The position numbers were made by a program, and so were the translations under genes. A DNA stretch of 64,000 bases from Geminisphaera colitermitum TAV2 (GTDB lineage Bacteria > Verrucomicrobiota > Verrucomicrobiia > Opitutales > Opitutaceae), in the NCBI RefSeq assembly GCF_000171235.2, contig NZ_ABEA03000019.1, positions 1 to 64,000 of the forward strand. Reading direction: 5' to 3'. Each line of letters opens with the position of its first letter. Within the stretch, counting starts at the first letter, position 1. The notes under the pieces were generated by a model that was given only the letters and a program-made list of their open reading frames with translations, had not been told where the DNA came from and did no database searches. This document shows positions 7,417 to 16,295 of this stretch, piece after piece.

Positions 7417-10284
7417 ATGATACGCACATCCGCCACCCTTCTGGCAGCCATTGCCCTTGCGACAAACGTCTCTGCGGCGCCTCCCGAACGCTACACCCCG
7501 GAGCCCTGCGCCGGCATCAGTGCGCTCGTCTCGCAATCGACCACGCCGCTTTTCACTGCTGATTTCGCAGCGCCCGCCGCCGCGTGGATTGCGCCAGCCT
7601 CCCATCGCGGCAGCACCCTTCCTCAAGGCTGGCACGATTTCACCACGGACCCGAAAACCGAGGTGCGTTACAGCCGCCTCGTCGATGACGGACTCCCTAT
7701 GTTGCACATGGTTGCCGGGCGCGCGTCCACCGGCAGCGAAGCCGCCGCCGTCGGCATCAATCTCGGAGACATCCCCGCCGGAACCGCCGTCAAAATCTCA
7801 CTCACCCTGCGCAGCCCCACGCGCACGCCAGCCCGACTCCTCCTCACCACCCCCGACGCGGACAAACCCCGCTGGCAAAAAACCATCAACGGCAACACCG
7901 GCTGGCAAACGCTCGACTACAACTGGCGTCCCACCGCGCTCGTGACCGACGTCCGCCTCGCCCTCGCGCTCGAACGTCCCGGCACCCTCGATGTGAGCGC
8001 ACTGACCATCGAAACAATCCGCGTCGAAGAACTGAAAAACCTCCTTGCCAGCACCCCCGCGTTTGCCGCGCTTGGCACGCAACCCAATGCCCTCCGCCAC
8101 ACCCGATTTCCGCTCGGCCTGCCCACCGGCTGGGCATATGCGCCCACCACTGCCGACGGCGAAGACCTGACCGCCGAAACCGACCCCGCCACTCCCGGCC
8201 CCACCGGCGCGCCCGCGCTCAAACTCACAACCCATGCCGACCGCGACACCGAAGCCGCCCTGGTTGGCGAACACTTCACGCTTCCCCGCTTCTGGCTCCG
8301 GCACACCTTTTCGTTATCCATCAAAGGAAATGCCTCCGGTTCGCTCAAAATCGCATCGGGCTTCGACACGCTCGCCACGAAAAAATTTACCGTGACCGAA
8401 GCCGGCGGCTGGCAACGCCTCACGCTCTACTTCAACCCGCGCGCGCTTACCGACAGCTATTTCGTGCAACTCGCGCTCACCGGCGAAGCGTGGATCGACG
8501 GACTGCGCGTGGCCCCAACCGGCGACGATGCCACGTCAGCCGCAACCTCGGCCAATTACGTCCCCTCCGCCCCCGCCGAACTCGCGCTTGCCAGCCCCGC
8601 GCCCGCACGCGTCACCTTCGCTGGCGATTCTGGCGATGCCGCCTCGCGTCGCATCGACTGGACCGTCCTCAGTGACCCTTCCGCGCCCCTGCCTTCCGGA
8701 GCCGTTCTCCGTGCAAAAATCGTCAACCTCTACGAACAACAAATCCGCCTGCCCGACACCCCCCTCCCCCCCCCCCCCCTCTCCGGGAAGACAAGCCATG
8801 CCGGCTCGTGGACGCTTCCCGAGTTCCCTTCAAAACCCTTTGGCGCACACCGCGTCGAAGCGTGGATCGAAGACACAAGCACCGGAGCGCGCATCGGCGC
8901 GCCCGACGAGATTATCATTTATCGCCTTCCGCGTCCCCGTCATTTGGATACCGACGCGCCCGACTCGCCATTTGGCACGCACGTCTATCCCTCGCACCGT
9001 CACCTTGCGATGGCCAAGGCCGCCGGCATCAACTGGGCGCGCCTCCACGACGGCGGCACCGTCACATTTACCGGCTGGTATTTTGCCGAAAAAGAACGCG
9101 GCCAATGGGCATTTTATGATCGTCCGCTCCAGCGTTACCGCGACCACCACATCATGATCCTCGGGCAACTCGGCACCGCGCCCGCATGGGCCTCCGCGCT
9201 CCAGCGCATCGGCCCGCGTTCATGGACCGACCGTTACTATCAGCCCGAAGACCTCGACGCCTGGCAAAACTACGTGCGCACCGTCACCGCGCATTACCGG
9301 GGAAAAATCCGCGATTGGGAAATATGGAACGAACCCTGGCTCTCCGGATTCTGGAAAAAGGGTCTGCGCACCGACTCCGCCGGGAGCACCGTCAATGACG
9401 CCGGGGACACCGCCCCCGAGGATTTTGCAAAACTCACGCAACGCACCGTTGCCGCTGTTCGCGCGGTTGACCCCTCTCTCACCCTCGTTGGACTCAACAC
9501 CACCGCCGGCGGACACAGCACCAAGGGACGCAATTTTGCCGGTGATGACTGGACGCGCCGTTACGCCGCCGCCGGTGGCACGGACGGTCTTTCCGCCGTA
9601 AGCTACCACCAATACGCCTACGAAAACGCCGGTTATCCCGACGACAGCATCGAACGCGGTTTCAAAACCGCTGTCGGCCCCATCAGCGATGCCGCCACCG
9701 GACGCCCCGCCGTGCCGGTCTGGATGACCGAGGGCTCTGTTGTCCAAGGTCACACCGGCCCCGGTTTTTATTATCGGACGCTTCCCTTCGCGCCCTCCGT
9801 CGAGGAACGCGGCGAGGCCGCCTCCGACCGCCTCTTGCGTTACATGACCGCACTCCTCGCCGCCGGTGACGCGAAAATTTTCCTCTACGCGATGCACAAG
9901 CACGGACGTTTCGACAACGGTAACAAATACCGCGTGCTCCTCGGCGAGGACGGTTACCTGCATCCCACCGCCGTTGCCCACGCGGCGCTCGCGTGGCGCA
10001 TTGAGGGGAAACCCTTTAGTCGCATCGTGGAACTTACACCCAACACCCGCGCGTATGTGTTTTACAATGACAACGCCTGGGCCGCCGTGCTCATTCCTCG
10101 CCCGGGCAAGGGCACCGCTGAAGCTGCTCCGTCCACGGTTTCGTTGCGCGCTCCCGGTGCGCTTGAGATCGCCGACCTCTTCGGCAACCCGATCCTGCCC
10201 GGTTCGCCCGCGCCCAATCGCGTTTTCTTTGTCAGTGGCACGGGAGCCTTCACCGAAGCCGCGCTCGTTCCGCTGAAACCTTGA
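7417..10284 (+). CDS. Secreted clan-A glycoside hydrolase (GH39-like)
   Basis: A 955-aa enzyme with signal peptide MIRTSATLLAAIALATNVSA. Residues about 25-480 are beta-sandwich, carbohydrate-binding-like modules. Residues about 500-870 form a TIM barrel: FGTHVYPSHRHLAMAKAAG and WARLHDGG open the barrel, WEIWNEPW near residue 638 carries the acid/base Glu, and VWMTEGSV near residue 770 carries the nucleophile Glu. This two-Glu layout fits retaining clan GH-A enzymes such as GH39 xylosidases; the exact family is uncertain. An internal C14 tract encodes PLPPPPL near residue 450. Neighbours suggest it acts on plant or gut polysaccharide outside the cytoplasm. Confidence 0.8.
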   Translation: MIRTSATLLAAIALATNVSAAPPERYTPEPCAGISALVSQSTTPLFTADFAAPAAAWIAPASHRGSTLPQGWHDFTTDPKTEVRYSRLVDDGLPMLHMVAGRASTGSEAAAVGINLGDIPAGTAVKISLTLRSPTRTPARLLLTTPDADKPRWQKTINGNTGWQTLDYNWRPTALVTDVRLALALERPGTLDVSALTIETIRVEELKNLLASTPAFAALGTQPNALRHTRFPLGLPTGWAYAPTTADGEDLTAETDPATPGPTGAPALKLTTHADRDTEAALVGEHFTLPRFWLRHTFSLSIKGNASGSLKIASGFDTLATKKFTVTEAGGWQRLTLYFNPRALTDSYFVQLALTGEAWIDGLRVAPTGDDATSAATSANYVPSAPAELALASPAPARVTFAGDSGDAASRRIDWTVLSDPSAPLPSGAVLRAKIVNLYEQQIRLPDTPLPPPPLSGKTSHAGSWTLPEFPSKPFGAHRVEAWIEDTSTGARIGAPDEIIIYRLPRPRHLDTDAPDSPFGTHVYPSHRHLAMAKAAGINWARLHDGGTVTFTGWYFAEKERGQWAFYDRPLQRYRDHHIMILGQLGTAPAWASALQRIGPRSWTDRYYQPEDLDAWQNYVRTVTAHYRGKIRDWEIWNEPWLSGFWKKGLRTDSAGSTVNDAGDTAPEDFAKLTQRTVAAVRAVDPSLTLVGLNTTAGGHSTKGRNFAGDDWTRRYAAAGGTDGLSAVSYHQYAYENAGYPDDSIERGFKTAVGPISDAATGRPAVPVWMTEGSVVQGHTGPGFYYRTLPFAPSVEERGEAASDRLLRYMTALLAAGDAKIFLYAMHKHGRFDNGNKYRVLLGEDGYLHPTAVAHAALAWRIEGKPFSRIVELTPNTRAYVFYNDNAWAAVLIPRPGKGTAEAAPSTVSLRAPGALEIADLFGNPILPGSPAPNRVFFVSGTGAFTEAALVPLKP
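8766..8779. repeat. C14 homopolymer inside the glycosidase gene
   Basis: Encodes a polyproline linker (LPPPPL) between the N-terminal modules and the TIM barrel. A one- or two-base change in tract length would abolish the catalytic domain. Confidence 0.9.
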
Positions 10285-10330
10285 TACAGATCCAGAATTC
10301 GAATACACTCCAGACATCTCCATCCTCTCT

Positions 10331-10343
10331 CCCCCCCCCCCCC
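10331..10343. repeat. C13 homopolymer in leader
   Basis: Thirteen C ending 16 bp before the ATG of the prepilin-like gene, where a Shine-Dalgarno would be expected. Confidence 0.9.
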
Positions 10344-10359
10344 ATTTTTTTCCTCCGTC

Positions 10360-11130
10360 ATGAAAATAACGCCCCGTTTCCATCTCCGCACAGGTTTCAC
10401 TCTTGTCGAATTGCTCACCGTGATCGCCATCATTGGCATTCTGGCGGCGATCATTCTCCCGACGGTTGCCACGGTTCGTTCCTCCGCGCGCGCCGCGCAA
10501 TGCAAGTCCAACCTCCGTCAGATCGGCGTGGCGGCCATGATGTATTCGGCTGAGAACAAGGATCTGATTCTTCCCTACGCTTACGATGCCGAACAAGCCA
10601 GCACGCCCCTGCACCGGAAAAACTGGCCCGGACTCCTCCTCTCCTATGTTGGCGGGCGTTCACTAGGTAATAATGCCATTTCCAGTTATGATGAGATGCC
10701 CGTTTACAAATGTCCTGCCGTAACCGAAAGCGTTTTTGGATATGGACACAATGTTACCTACCTCTGCCGAATCTCAGGCGGCACAGTGACCCAACGCTTT
10801 GACATGTCGATGGCCGTGGCGCCCTCGCGGACGATATTGATCGTCGATTCCGGGAAAGGCATTGCGAGCTCCAGTCAGGAATGGCGTCCATACGCAAGAG
10901 CGGGTGGGAAAGATGGCAAAGGATTAAATGGCAATGATTTTGTCCCGGTTTTTCGTCACCGGGGGGGCACCTGCAACGCCGTGTTTCTCGATGGCCATGT
11001 GGCAGCATTCAAGGAAGCGGACACGGCATTTTCCAGCACGCAGCAGGCCAACAATCACGCCAGCGAGCACAAGCTCTGGAAGCTTGCTCCTGGAAACCAG
11101 CAACCGAACAAAGCGCCGGGTGAGAGTTGA
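10360..11130 (+). CDS. H-X9-DG type prepilin-like protein
   Basis: A 256-aa pseudopilin-like protein. The N-terminus has a short basic leader, then [20 protein letters not shown], with the prepilin peptidase site after Gly12 and Glu at +5. The C-terminal part holds [16 protein letters not shown], the H-X9-DG-type motif of the large verrucomicrobial/planctomycete DUF1559-like class, here with one extra residue. Such proteins are thought to be type II secretion or type IV pilus-like components and are present in many copies per genome. It follows a secreted glycosidase and a surface protein, and a similar gene lies at 63215. A role in exporting or docking its neighbours is inference. Confidence 0.85.
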   Translation: MKITPRFHLRTGFTLVELLTVIAIIGILAAIILPTVATVRSSARAAQCKSNLRQIGVAAMMYSAENKDLILPYAYDAEQASTPLHRKNWPGLLLSYVGGRSLGNNAISSYDEMPVYKCPAVTESVFGYGHNVTYLCRISGGTVTQRFDMSMAVAPSRTILIVDSGKGIASSSQEWRPYARAGGKDGKGLNGNDFVPVFRHRGGTCNAVFLDGHVAAFKEADTAFSSTQQANNHASEHKLWKLAPGNQQPNKAPGES

Positions 11131-11416
11131 ACGCGATTCAGAGAACAACCCTATGGGGTCGGGCCGTCATTTGTTGATTCTCGATTTTCCAAAAAATCAG
11201 GGACAGGGGGGGGCAAGACAGGATTAGTGACGGGTTGTTACCATCCTTCATTTTCCGTTCGAGTTCGTTTTTCTAAAGACGAGAGGCGGCGGGCAACGTG
11301 GCTGGATAACTGATGGTAAGCAGTGGCATGACAATGTGTGTTTCTAAAAACACCATGCACCTCAACGTGGCAGTTTGCATCCGCAGGAATCTCCCGCAGG
11401 CTCATTGCGTTTTTCC

Positions 11417-12541
11417 ATGCCAGACGAGTCTCCTGACGCCAATCCCTCCCGAACGCATGTCCCGGCCTCAACGCCTGCCATCGCTGCCGCCATTGCCAGT
11501 CGCGTGACGCTGGCGGACATCGCACGCGAGGCGGGGGTCTCGCGCGCGGCAGTGTCGTACGCGTTGCGCGGCGGCAAGGGCACGTCGGCGGATACTCAGG
11601 CCCGGATTCGCAGGATCGCGCGCGATCTGGGCTATCGACCGGACCCGGAGTTGACGCGTTTGATGATGCATCTTCACGCCGGTCGCATTGCGCGGCGCGG
11701 GGGCGGCGCGGCGCGGTTTGCGGGCAAACTGGCGTTGCTCAACCCGCATTCGGAGGAGCGGTTTGCCCGGCAGGCGGCGGCGGTGGCGGATTTTTTTCGA
11801 GGGGTGAGCACGAGAGCCCGTGAATTGGGTTACGAGACGGAGGAGTTTTGGTTGCGGGAGCCGGGACGTTCGCCGCGGCGTCTGGCGCAGATGTTGATCG
11901 CGCGGGGCATTCAGGGCGTGGTGCTGGGTTCGACGGCGCAGCATGGATCGGTGGTGGAGTTCCCTTGGGAAAACTTCGCCGCAGTGACGGTGGGCTACAC
12001 GGTGGTGCAACCGGTGTTGCACCGGGTGGTGACGCATCATTATCGCAACACCCGGCTCGCGCTGGCGCAGGTGATGGCGAGGGGCTGGCGACGGATCGGT
12101 CTGGTGGCGGGACGGGAGGCGGAGGCGATCATGGAGGACCTGCATCTGGCGGCGTTCGCGCGTCATCTGGATTCGGTGCCGAAGGGCGACCGGGTGCCTG
12201 CGCTGGTTTTTGACAACAAGAAACTGTCGCCGGAGGTGCTTCAAACGTGGTGGCGGGAGCATCGTCCGGAGGTGGTGCTGTCCACGGCGATCGGAGTGGA
12301 GGATTTCGCGAAGGCGGGTGTGCGTGTGCCGCAGGATGTGCAGTTGGTAAAACTTCTGCTTTGGGGTGAGCGAGAGGGAACGTCCGGCGTGCTGCCGGGC
12401 TACGACCGTCTGGGTACGGCGGCGGCCGAGATGCTGGCCGGGCAACTGGCGCGGGGGGAACTCGGTCTGCCCGCCGATCCCAAGATCGTGCTGGTCGAGG
12501 GACGCTGGCGGGATGGGGTGAGTTTGGGGAGTAGAGTTTAG
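11417..12541 (+). CDS. LacI-family transcriptional regulator
   Basis: A 374-aa repressor-like protein with the N-terminal HTH RVTLADIAREAGVSRAAVSYAL and hinge helix (IARDLGYRPDPELTRLM), followed by a degenerate sugar-binding-like effector domain (GVVLGSTAQHGSVVEFPWEN, CPAVTV-type segments absent). The ATG at 11417 is chosen over an in-frame TTG at 11375. It resembles the regulator at 61009-62097, including the ELTRLM stretch after the hinge, so the two belong to one subfamily. Like that gene it lies next to a PEP-CTERM / H-X9-DG gene pair. Its likely targets are the upstream surface genes. Confidence 0.85.
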   Translation: MPDESPDANPSRTHVPASTPAIAAAIASRVTLADIAREAGVSRAAVSYALRGGKGTSADTQARIRRIARDLGYRPDPELTRLMMHLHAGRIARRGGGAARFAGKLALLNPHSEERFARQAAAVADFFRGVSTRARELGYETEEFWLREPGRSPRRLAQMLIARGIQGVVLGSTAQHGSVVEFPWENFAAVTVGYTVVQPVLHRVVTHHYRNTRLALAQVMARGWRRIGLVAGREAEAIMEDLHLAAFARHLDSVPKGDRVPALVFDNKKLSPEVLQTWWREHRPEVVLSTAIGVEDFAKAGVRVPQDVQLVKLLLWGEREGTSGVLPGYDRLGTAAAEMLAGQLARGELGLPADPKIVLVEGRWRDGVSLGSRV

Positions 12542-12561
12542 GGTTTGCAGGGAAGCGCGGG

Positions 12562-13173
12562 GTGGGCGGAGTTGGGAGGATGTTAAGCGAAATATGGAGT
12601 CATTTCCGTGAGATTGCAGACCGGGTCATCGACGGGCTGCCGGCTGTGTCGGTCATCGTGATACTGGCGATGGTCGCCCATATCCTGCTCAGGCGTGTGA
12701 TCGGCTGGGTGGCATCGCGCACGGCGCCGACGTTTGCCCATCCATTGCGGTGGGGTGCCAAGATGCTGCTCATCACGGTCAGCTTGGTGCTGATCGTGAA
12801 GGCGCTGGGGTTTGACATCGGCAACATCTGGACCGCCCTGTCCACGGTGCTGGCGATGGTGGCGATCGGGTTCGTGGCGGTGTGGAGCGTGCTGAGCAAT
12901 GTCTCCTGCACGATGGTCATCATGATGTCGCGCACGTTTGAGTTGGGCGACGAAATCGAATTCACGGACCCCGCCGGCGTGCGCGGGAAGGTGGTCAATT
13001 TGAACTTCGTTTACACGACGTTGCGCGACGAGGACGGGCGTCTGATTCAGGTGCCCAACAACATGTTTTTCCAAAAAATCATCAAGCGTCGGCGTGCTGG
13101 CGATGGCAGCGTGTCGCTGAGCGAACAACTGACGCGTCAGTCGGACGCAACTGTCACCAAGACTGGAGGATGA
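12562..13173 (+). CDS. Small mechanosensitive channel (MscS family)
   Basis: A 203-aa membrane protein with three predicted transmembrane segments (LPAVSVIVILAMVAHILL; MLLITVSLVLIVKALGF; TVLAMVAIGFVAVWSVLSN). The MscS beta domain follows (FELGDEIEFTDPAGVRGKVV, VYTTLRDEDGRLIQVPNNMF). The C-terminal alpha/beta vestibule is short, as in minimal MscS relatives. It would open under membrane tension during hypo-osmotic shock. The GTG at 12562 has AGGGAAG six bases upstream and is preferred; an ATG at 12580 is possible but has GGGAGG directly abutting it. It ends near a convergent chemoreceptor gene. Confidence 0.85.
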   Translation: MGGVGRMLSEIWSHFREIADRVIDGLPAVSVIVILAMVAHILLRRVIGWVASRTAPTFAHPLRWGAKMLLITVSLVLIVKALGFDIGNIWTALSTVLAMVAIGFVAVWSVLSNVSCTMVIMMSRTFELGDEIEFTDPAGVRGKVVNLNFVYTTLRDEDGRLIQVPNNMFFQKIIKRRRAGDGSVSLSEQLTRQSDATVTKTGG

Positions 13174-13306
13174 TTTCCTTTTTGCCGATGTGATGTTGCG
13201 CAATGGCAGCGAGGGCGCGGGAGCGGGATGCCGACAGCACTTCACCCCATCAAGCAGGCGACGCTGCGGGGCGTCGCAACGGTTTTTTGGATACAATCGT
13301 TCCGGG

Positions 13307-14890
13307 CTACTTGTTCGCCGGCGTGCTCGTTCCGACGACGGTGGACTGAAGTTCGGCAACGAGCCGGGAGAGTTCCGATGCCTGCTCGTTGAGGCTGGTT
13401 GAGGCGGAGGCGAATTCTTCGGCGCCGGAGGCGTTGGCCTGAGTGACCTTGTCCATCTGGGCCACCGCCGTATTCACTTGGCTGATACCCTGGCTCTGTT
13501 CGTTGGAGGCGGTGGCGATTTCGGCCACCAGTGCGTCCACGTCGCGGGCAAGGGATACGATCTGCTGGAGCGAGTCGGCGACTTTGCCGGAAATGGCCAC
13601 GCCGTGTTCGCTCTTGGTTACGGAGTCCTCGATTTTGGCGGAGGTCTCGCGGGCGGCCTCGGCGGAGCGGAGGGCGAGGCGGCGGACTTCGTCGGCCACG
13701 ACGGCAAAGCCCGCCCCGGCCTCGCCGGCGCGAGCGGCTTCGACGGCGGCGTTGAGGGCGAGGATGTTGGTTTGGAAGGCGATTTCGTCGATGGTGCGGA
13801 CAATTTTGGATATTTCGCCGGAGGAGGTCTTGATGGCGGCCATGGCGTCGCGCATCGCCTCCATGTCGCCCGCCCCGGTGTCGGCGGCCTGACGGGTGCG
13901 GGCGGCGAGTTCCTTGGCTTGGGTGGCGCTTTCGGCGTTTTTTTGCGTCATGCCAGCCATCTCTTCGAGCGCGGCGGAGGTTTCTTCAAGCGCGGCGGCC
14001 TGTTCCGTGGCACCCTCGGCGAGCGATTGGCTGGAAACGGAAATCTGTCCTGACGCATTGGATACGTGTCCGGCCCCGGTGGAGAGGCGTTCGATGGCCT
14101 TGCGCAGCGGGGCGTTGATGAACGCACGGTTGAAGGTCCAGAACGCGCCGCCCACCAGGAACAACACGCCGAGGGAAACATAGGCCATCATGCGGGAGGT
14201 TTCGGCGACCACGGCATCGTCGCCGATTTTCGTCTTCAATATGAAGGCGCCACGGACGTCGCCTTCCTTCATGTTTCCCATGGGAAAACCGAGCACGTCC
14301 TTGCCATCGCCGGTCGGGCTGAGGGATGGACTGCCGTGGCAGTCGAGGCAGCTCCTGGCGAGGCGCACGGGGCGGGCGAGGATGATCTCATCGCGTGAGC
14401 GGTCGTGGGAAAAATACTCCGGGCTCCCGGAGGCGAAGGTTTCGAACGCTGCGGCGTAGGCTTTGCTCACGTTGTTGGCGGGATTGCGCGCCTCGTGTCC
14501 CGGCGAGGCGGAGATGACGAAGTCATAGCCTTCCTTGGCGGCGGCTTTTTCAACTGATTTCCATGTGACGACAATGGGCACGATTTCGTAGAGATCGGTG
14601 TCGCGGTAGGCTTCCATCAGGCGACGTCCGCCGATTTGCTCGTGGGCACGTTTGGAGACTTTTTCGAGGTCAAACACCTTGGCGCGGTGCATCAGATCCA
14701 TCGTCGAGGCGACTTGTTCGGCCTGTTGCAGGATGGTGCTCATCCCATCGTGGATGGCTTGGACGCGGTTTTTCGCCGCGAGGACGCGCACCGTGATAAA
14801 TGCGCCGAGGGCCGTGATGGCGACCGCGCTCAAGGCTGCGAGTAAGATTTTTATGCCAATTCCAATTCCCCCCCCAATCCCAATATTCAT
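13307..14890 (-). CDS. Methyl-accepting chemotaxis protein with c-type haem sensor
   Basis: A 527-aa chemoreceptor. An N-terminal transmembrane helix ([20 protein letters not shown]) is followed by a Tll0287-like/DUF3365 sensor domain with SCLDCHGSP near residue 180, a CXXCH c-type haem attachment motif. A second membrane segment ([17 protein letters not shown]) leads to a long coiled coil with the conserved hairpin tip [20 protein letters not shown]. It likely senses redox, NO or oxygen through haem and signals to CheA. No che genes lie nearby, so it is an orphan receptor. The ATG at 14890 is chosen because the upstream in-frame extension lacks signal character. The start region encodes a curious [11 protein letters not shown] run. 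Confidence 0.9.
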   Translation of the reverse strand: MNIGIGGGIGIGIKILLAALSAVAITALGAFITVRVLAAKNRVQAIHDGMSTILQQAEQVASTMDLMHRAKVFDLEKVSKRAHEQIGGRRLMEAYRDTDLYEIVPIVVTWKSVEKAAAKEGYDFVISASPGHEARNPANNVSKAYAAAFETFASGSPEYFSHDRSRDEIILARPVRLARSCLDCHGSPSLSPTGDGKDVLGFPMGNMKEGDVRGAFILKTKIGDDAVVAETSRMMAYVSLGVLFLVGGAFWTFNRAFINAPLRKAIERLSTGAGHVSNASGQISVSSQSLAEGATEQAAALEETSAALEEMAGMTQKNAESATQAKELAARTRQAADTGAGDMEAMRDAMAAIKTSSGEISKIVRTIDEIAFQTNILALNAAVEAARAGEAGAGFAVVADEVRRLALRSAEAARETSAKIEDSVTKSEHGVAISGKVADSLQQIVSLARDVDALVAEIATASNEQSQGISQVNTAVAQMDKVTQANASGAEEFASASTSLNEQASELSRLVAELQSTVVGTSTPANK

Positions 14891-15183
14891 GTGGATGCGT
14901 GTAAGCCGTGGACAAATCATGGATGAATGCGCATGGAGCCGCATTTTCCTTCGACACGAACGGGGCGAACTTAACAGGGATTTTACCAAGGCATCTTGTT
15001 TTGAATTATATTCCTTAATCGATCAGGCGTGCAGGATCTCTTAATGCGCATATTTTGCCATAACATGAATGGATATTGCCATTTTCACAGATGTGTGCAT
15101 TGTTCTCAACCATTCCGCGTGCCCCTTGGTTTTCACCGAGGGGATTGTGGGAAAACCAATAACAACAAACCAATAAACAAACC

Positions 15184-15792
15184 ATGAAACGAGTTCTCAT
15201 TACAGCTCTCGCAGGGGTTTTTGCCGTTGCAGCCTATGCGCAGCAATCGCAAGCCACCGTTAGTACCAATAACGACAGTGCCAGTGTCTTCGGCAAACGC
15301 TATGTCGGCGCCGACTGGACCTACTACGATATCAACGATCAAAGCAGCTCCTACCAACTGGGTGCGACCTTCAACCAGCCGGTGCATGAAAACGTGGATG
15401 CCTACGCCAGCTATAGCTATGGCTGGGTCGGCGGCCACACCAGCCACGACAGCCAGCAGCTCTCCGTTGGCGCCAATGTCTACTTTGATATTGGCAACAA
15501 CATCCGTCCCTTCGCGGGTGTGGGCATCGGCTACGCCTGGGGTTCGGAAAATAATGACGACTGGTTCTACACCGGTCGTGTGGGTGGTGAAATCACGCTG
15601 CTCCAGAACCTGAGCCTCCTCGCCTATGCGGCTTACACCGATGGTGGCAAAAACTACGGCATCGACGATATCTGGACGGCCACCGCGCAAGCCACCTACT
15701 GGCTGACCGAGAAACTCGCCCTTGTCGGCCGCGCCACCTACTTCGAGGAAGGTGACTGGGCCTACGCCATCGGCGCGTTGTTCCGCTTCTAA
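15184..15792 (+). CDS. Small outer-membrane beta-barrel protein
   Basis: A 202-aa exported protein with signal peptide MKRVLITALAGVFAVAAYAQ. The mature part alternates polar and aromatic residues in amphipathic strands (VDAYASYSYGWVGGHTSH, FAGVGIGYAWGSE, ISLLAYAAYTDGG-like) and ends in Phe (ALFRF), the usual signature of a protein inserted by BamA. Its size suits an eight-stranded OmpA/OmpW-like barrel. The leader is A/C-rich without a Shine-Dalgarno. An intrinsic terminator follows at 15870, so it is probably monocistronic. The substrate is unknown. Confidence 0.8.
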   Translation: MKRVLITALAGVFAVAAYAQQSQATVSTNNDSASVFGKRYVGADWTYYDINDQSSSYQLGATFNQPVHENVDAYASYSYGWVGGHTSHDSQQLSVGANVYFDIGNNIRPFAGVGIGYAWGSENNDDWFYTGRVGGEITLLQNLSLLAYAAYTDGGKNYGIDDIWTATAQATYWLTEKLALVGRATYFEEGDWAYAIGALFRF

Positions 15793-15869
15793 AGCGCTGA
15801 ATCTTCGCACCGATCCTGTCAGGGAGAGGCTTTGTTTTCAGAAGACATCTTCTCCCTGCTTATCATCAC

Positions 15870-15895
15870 GCCGGTCTTTTTAGACCGGCTTTTTG
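15870..15895 (+). terminator. Intrinsic terminator
   Basis: Perfect hairpin GCCGGTCT-TTTT-AGACCGGC followed by a T run, about 80 bp after the barrel gene. A second inverted repeat, CAGGGAGA/TCTCCCTG (15820-15858), precedes it. Confidence 0.9.
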
Positions 15896-15907
15896 GGGGA
15901 TGGAGCA

Positions 15908-15926
15908 GGGGGGGGGGGGGGGGGGG
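15908..15926. repeat. G19 homopolymer
   Basis: Nineteen G between the terminator and tRNA-Val. It is the only long intergenic tract with G on the sense strand of both flanking plus-strand genes. Confidence 0.9.
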
Positions 15927-16047
15927 ACGTGAGTGGCTGGAGACGGGATATTGGAGGGTAAAGAGGAACGAAAATCGGGGATGTTCGAAAACGATGTTGA
16001 TTTGGTGGATCGGGTTCGCCACGTTCGCGCCCCTTTCCAGCAAAACC

Positions 16048-16124
16048 GGACGCCTAGCTCAGTTGGTTAGAGCACATCCTTCACACGGATGGGGTCACAG
16101 GTTCGAGTCCTGTGGCGTCCACCA
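16048..16124 (+). tRNA. tRNA-Val (CAC)
   Basis: Full cloverleaf: acceptor GGACGCC pairs with GGCGTCC, the D arm is GCTCAGTTGGTTAGAGC, the anticodon loop TTCACAC gives CAC, the T arm has GGTTCGAGTCC, and the 3' CCA is encoded. It reads GTG valine codons. The 170 bp after it hold no recognisable gene. Confidence 0.97.
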
Positions 16125-16295
16125 TCTTACCCCGAAAATCCCCGAAAAAACGTGAGTTGGGAGGGGGTGGCACTTCAACCATTCTACGAGCAGTGCCCGA
16201 CCCTTTTTTGGGGGCCCGGTTGCAACGCAGATGCTTCAGAGCACGGTTAACGACCTGTCTCCGCAATATTGGGGGACACGTCCGACCTCATCGCC

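Noticed and set aside
11337-11353. GTGTTT..AAACAC inverted repeat as a LacI operator
   Set aside because: Short and imperfect, with no second copy near the presumed target genes.
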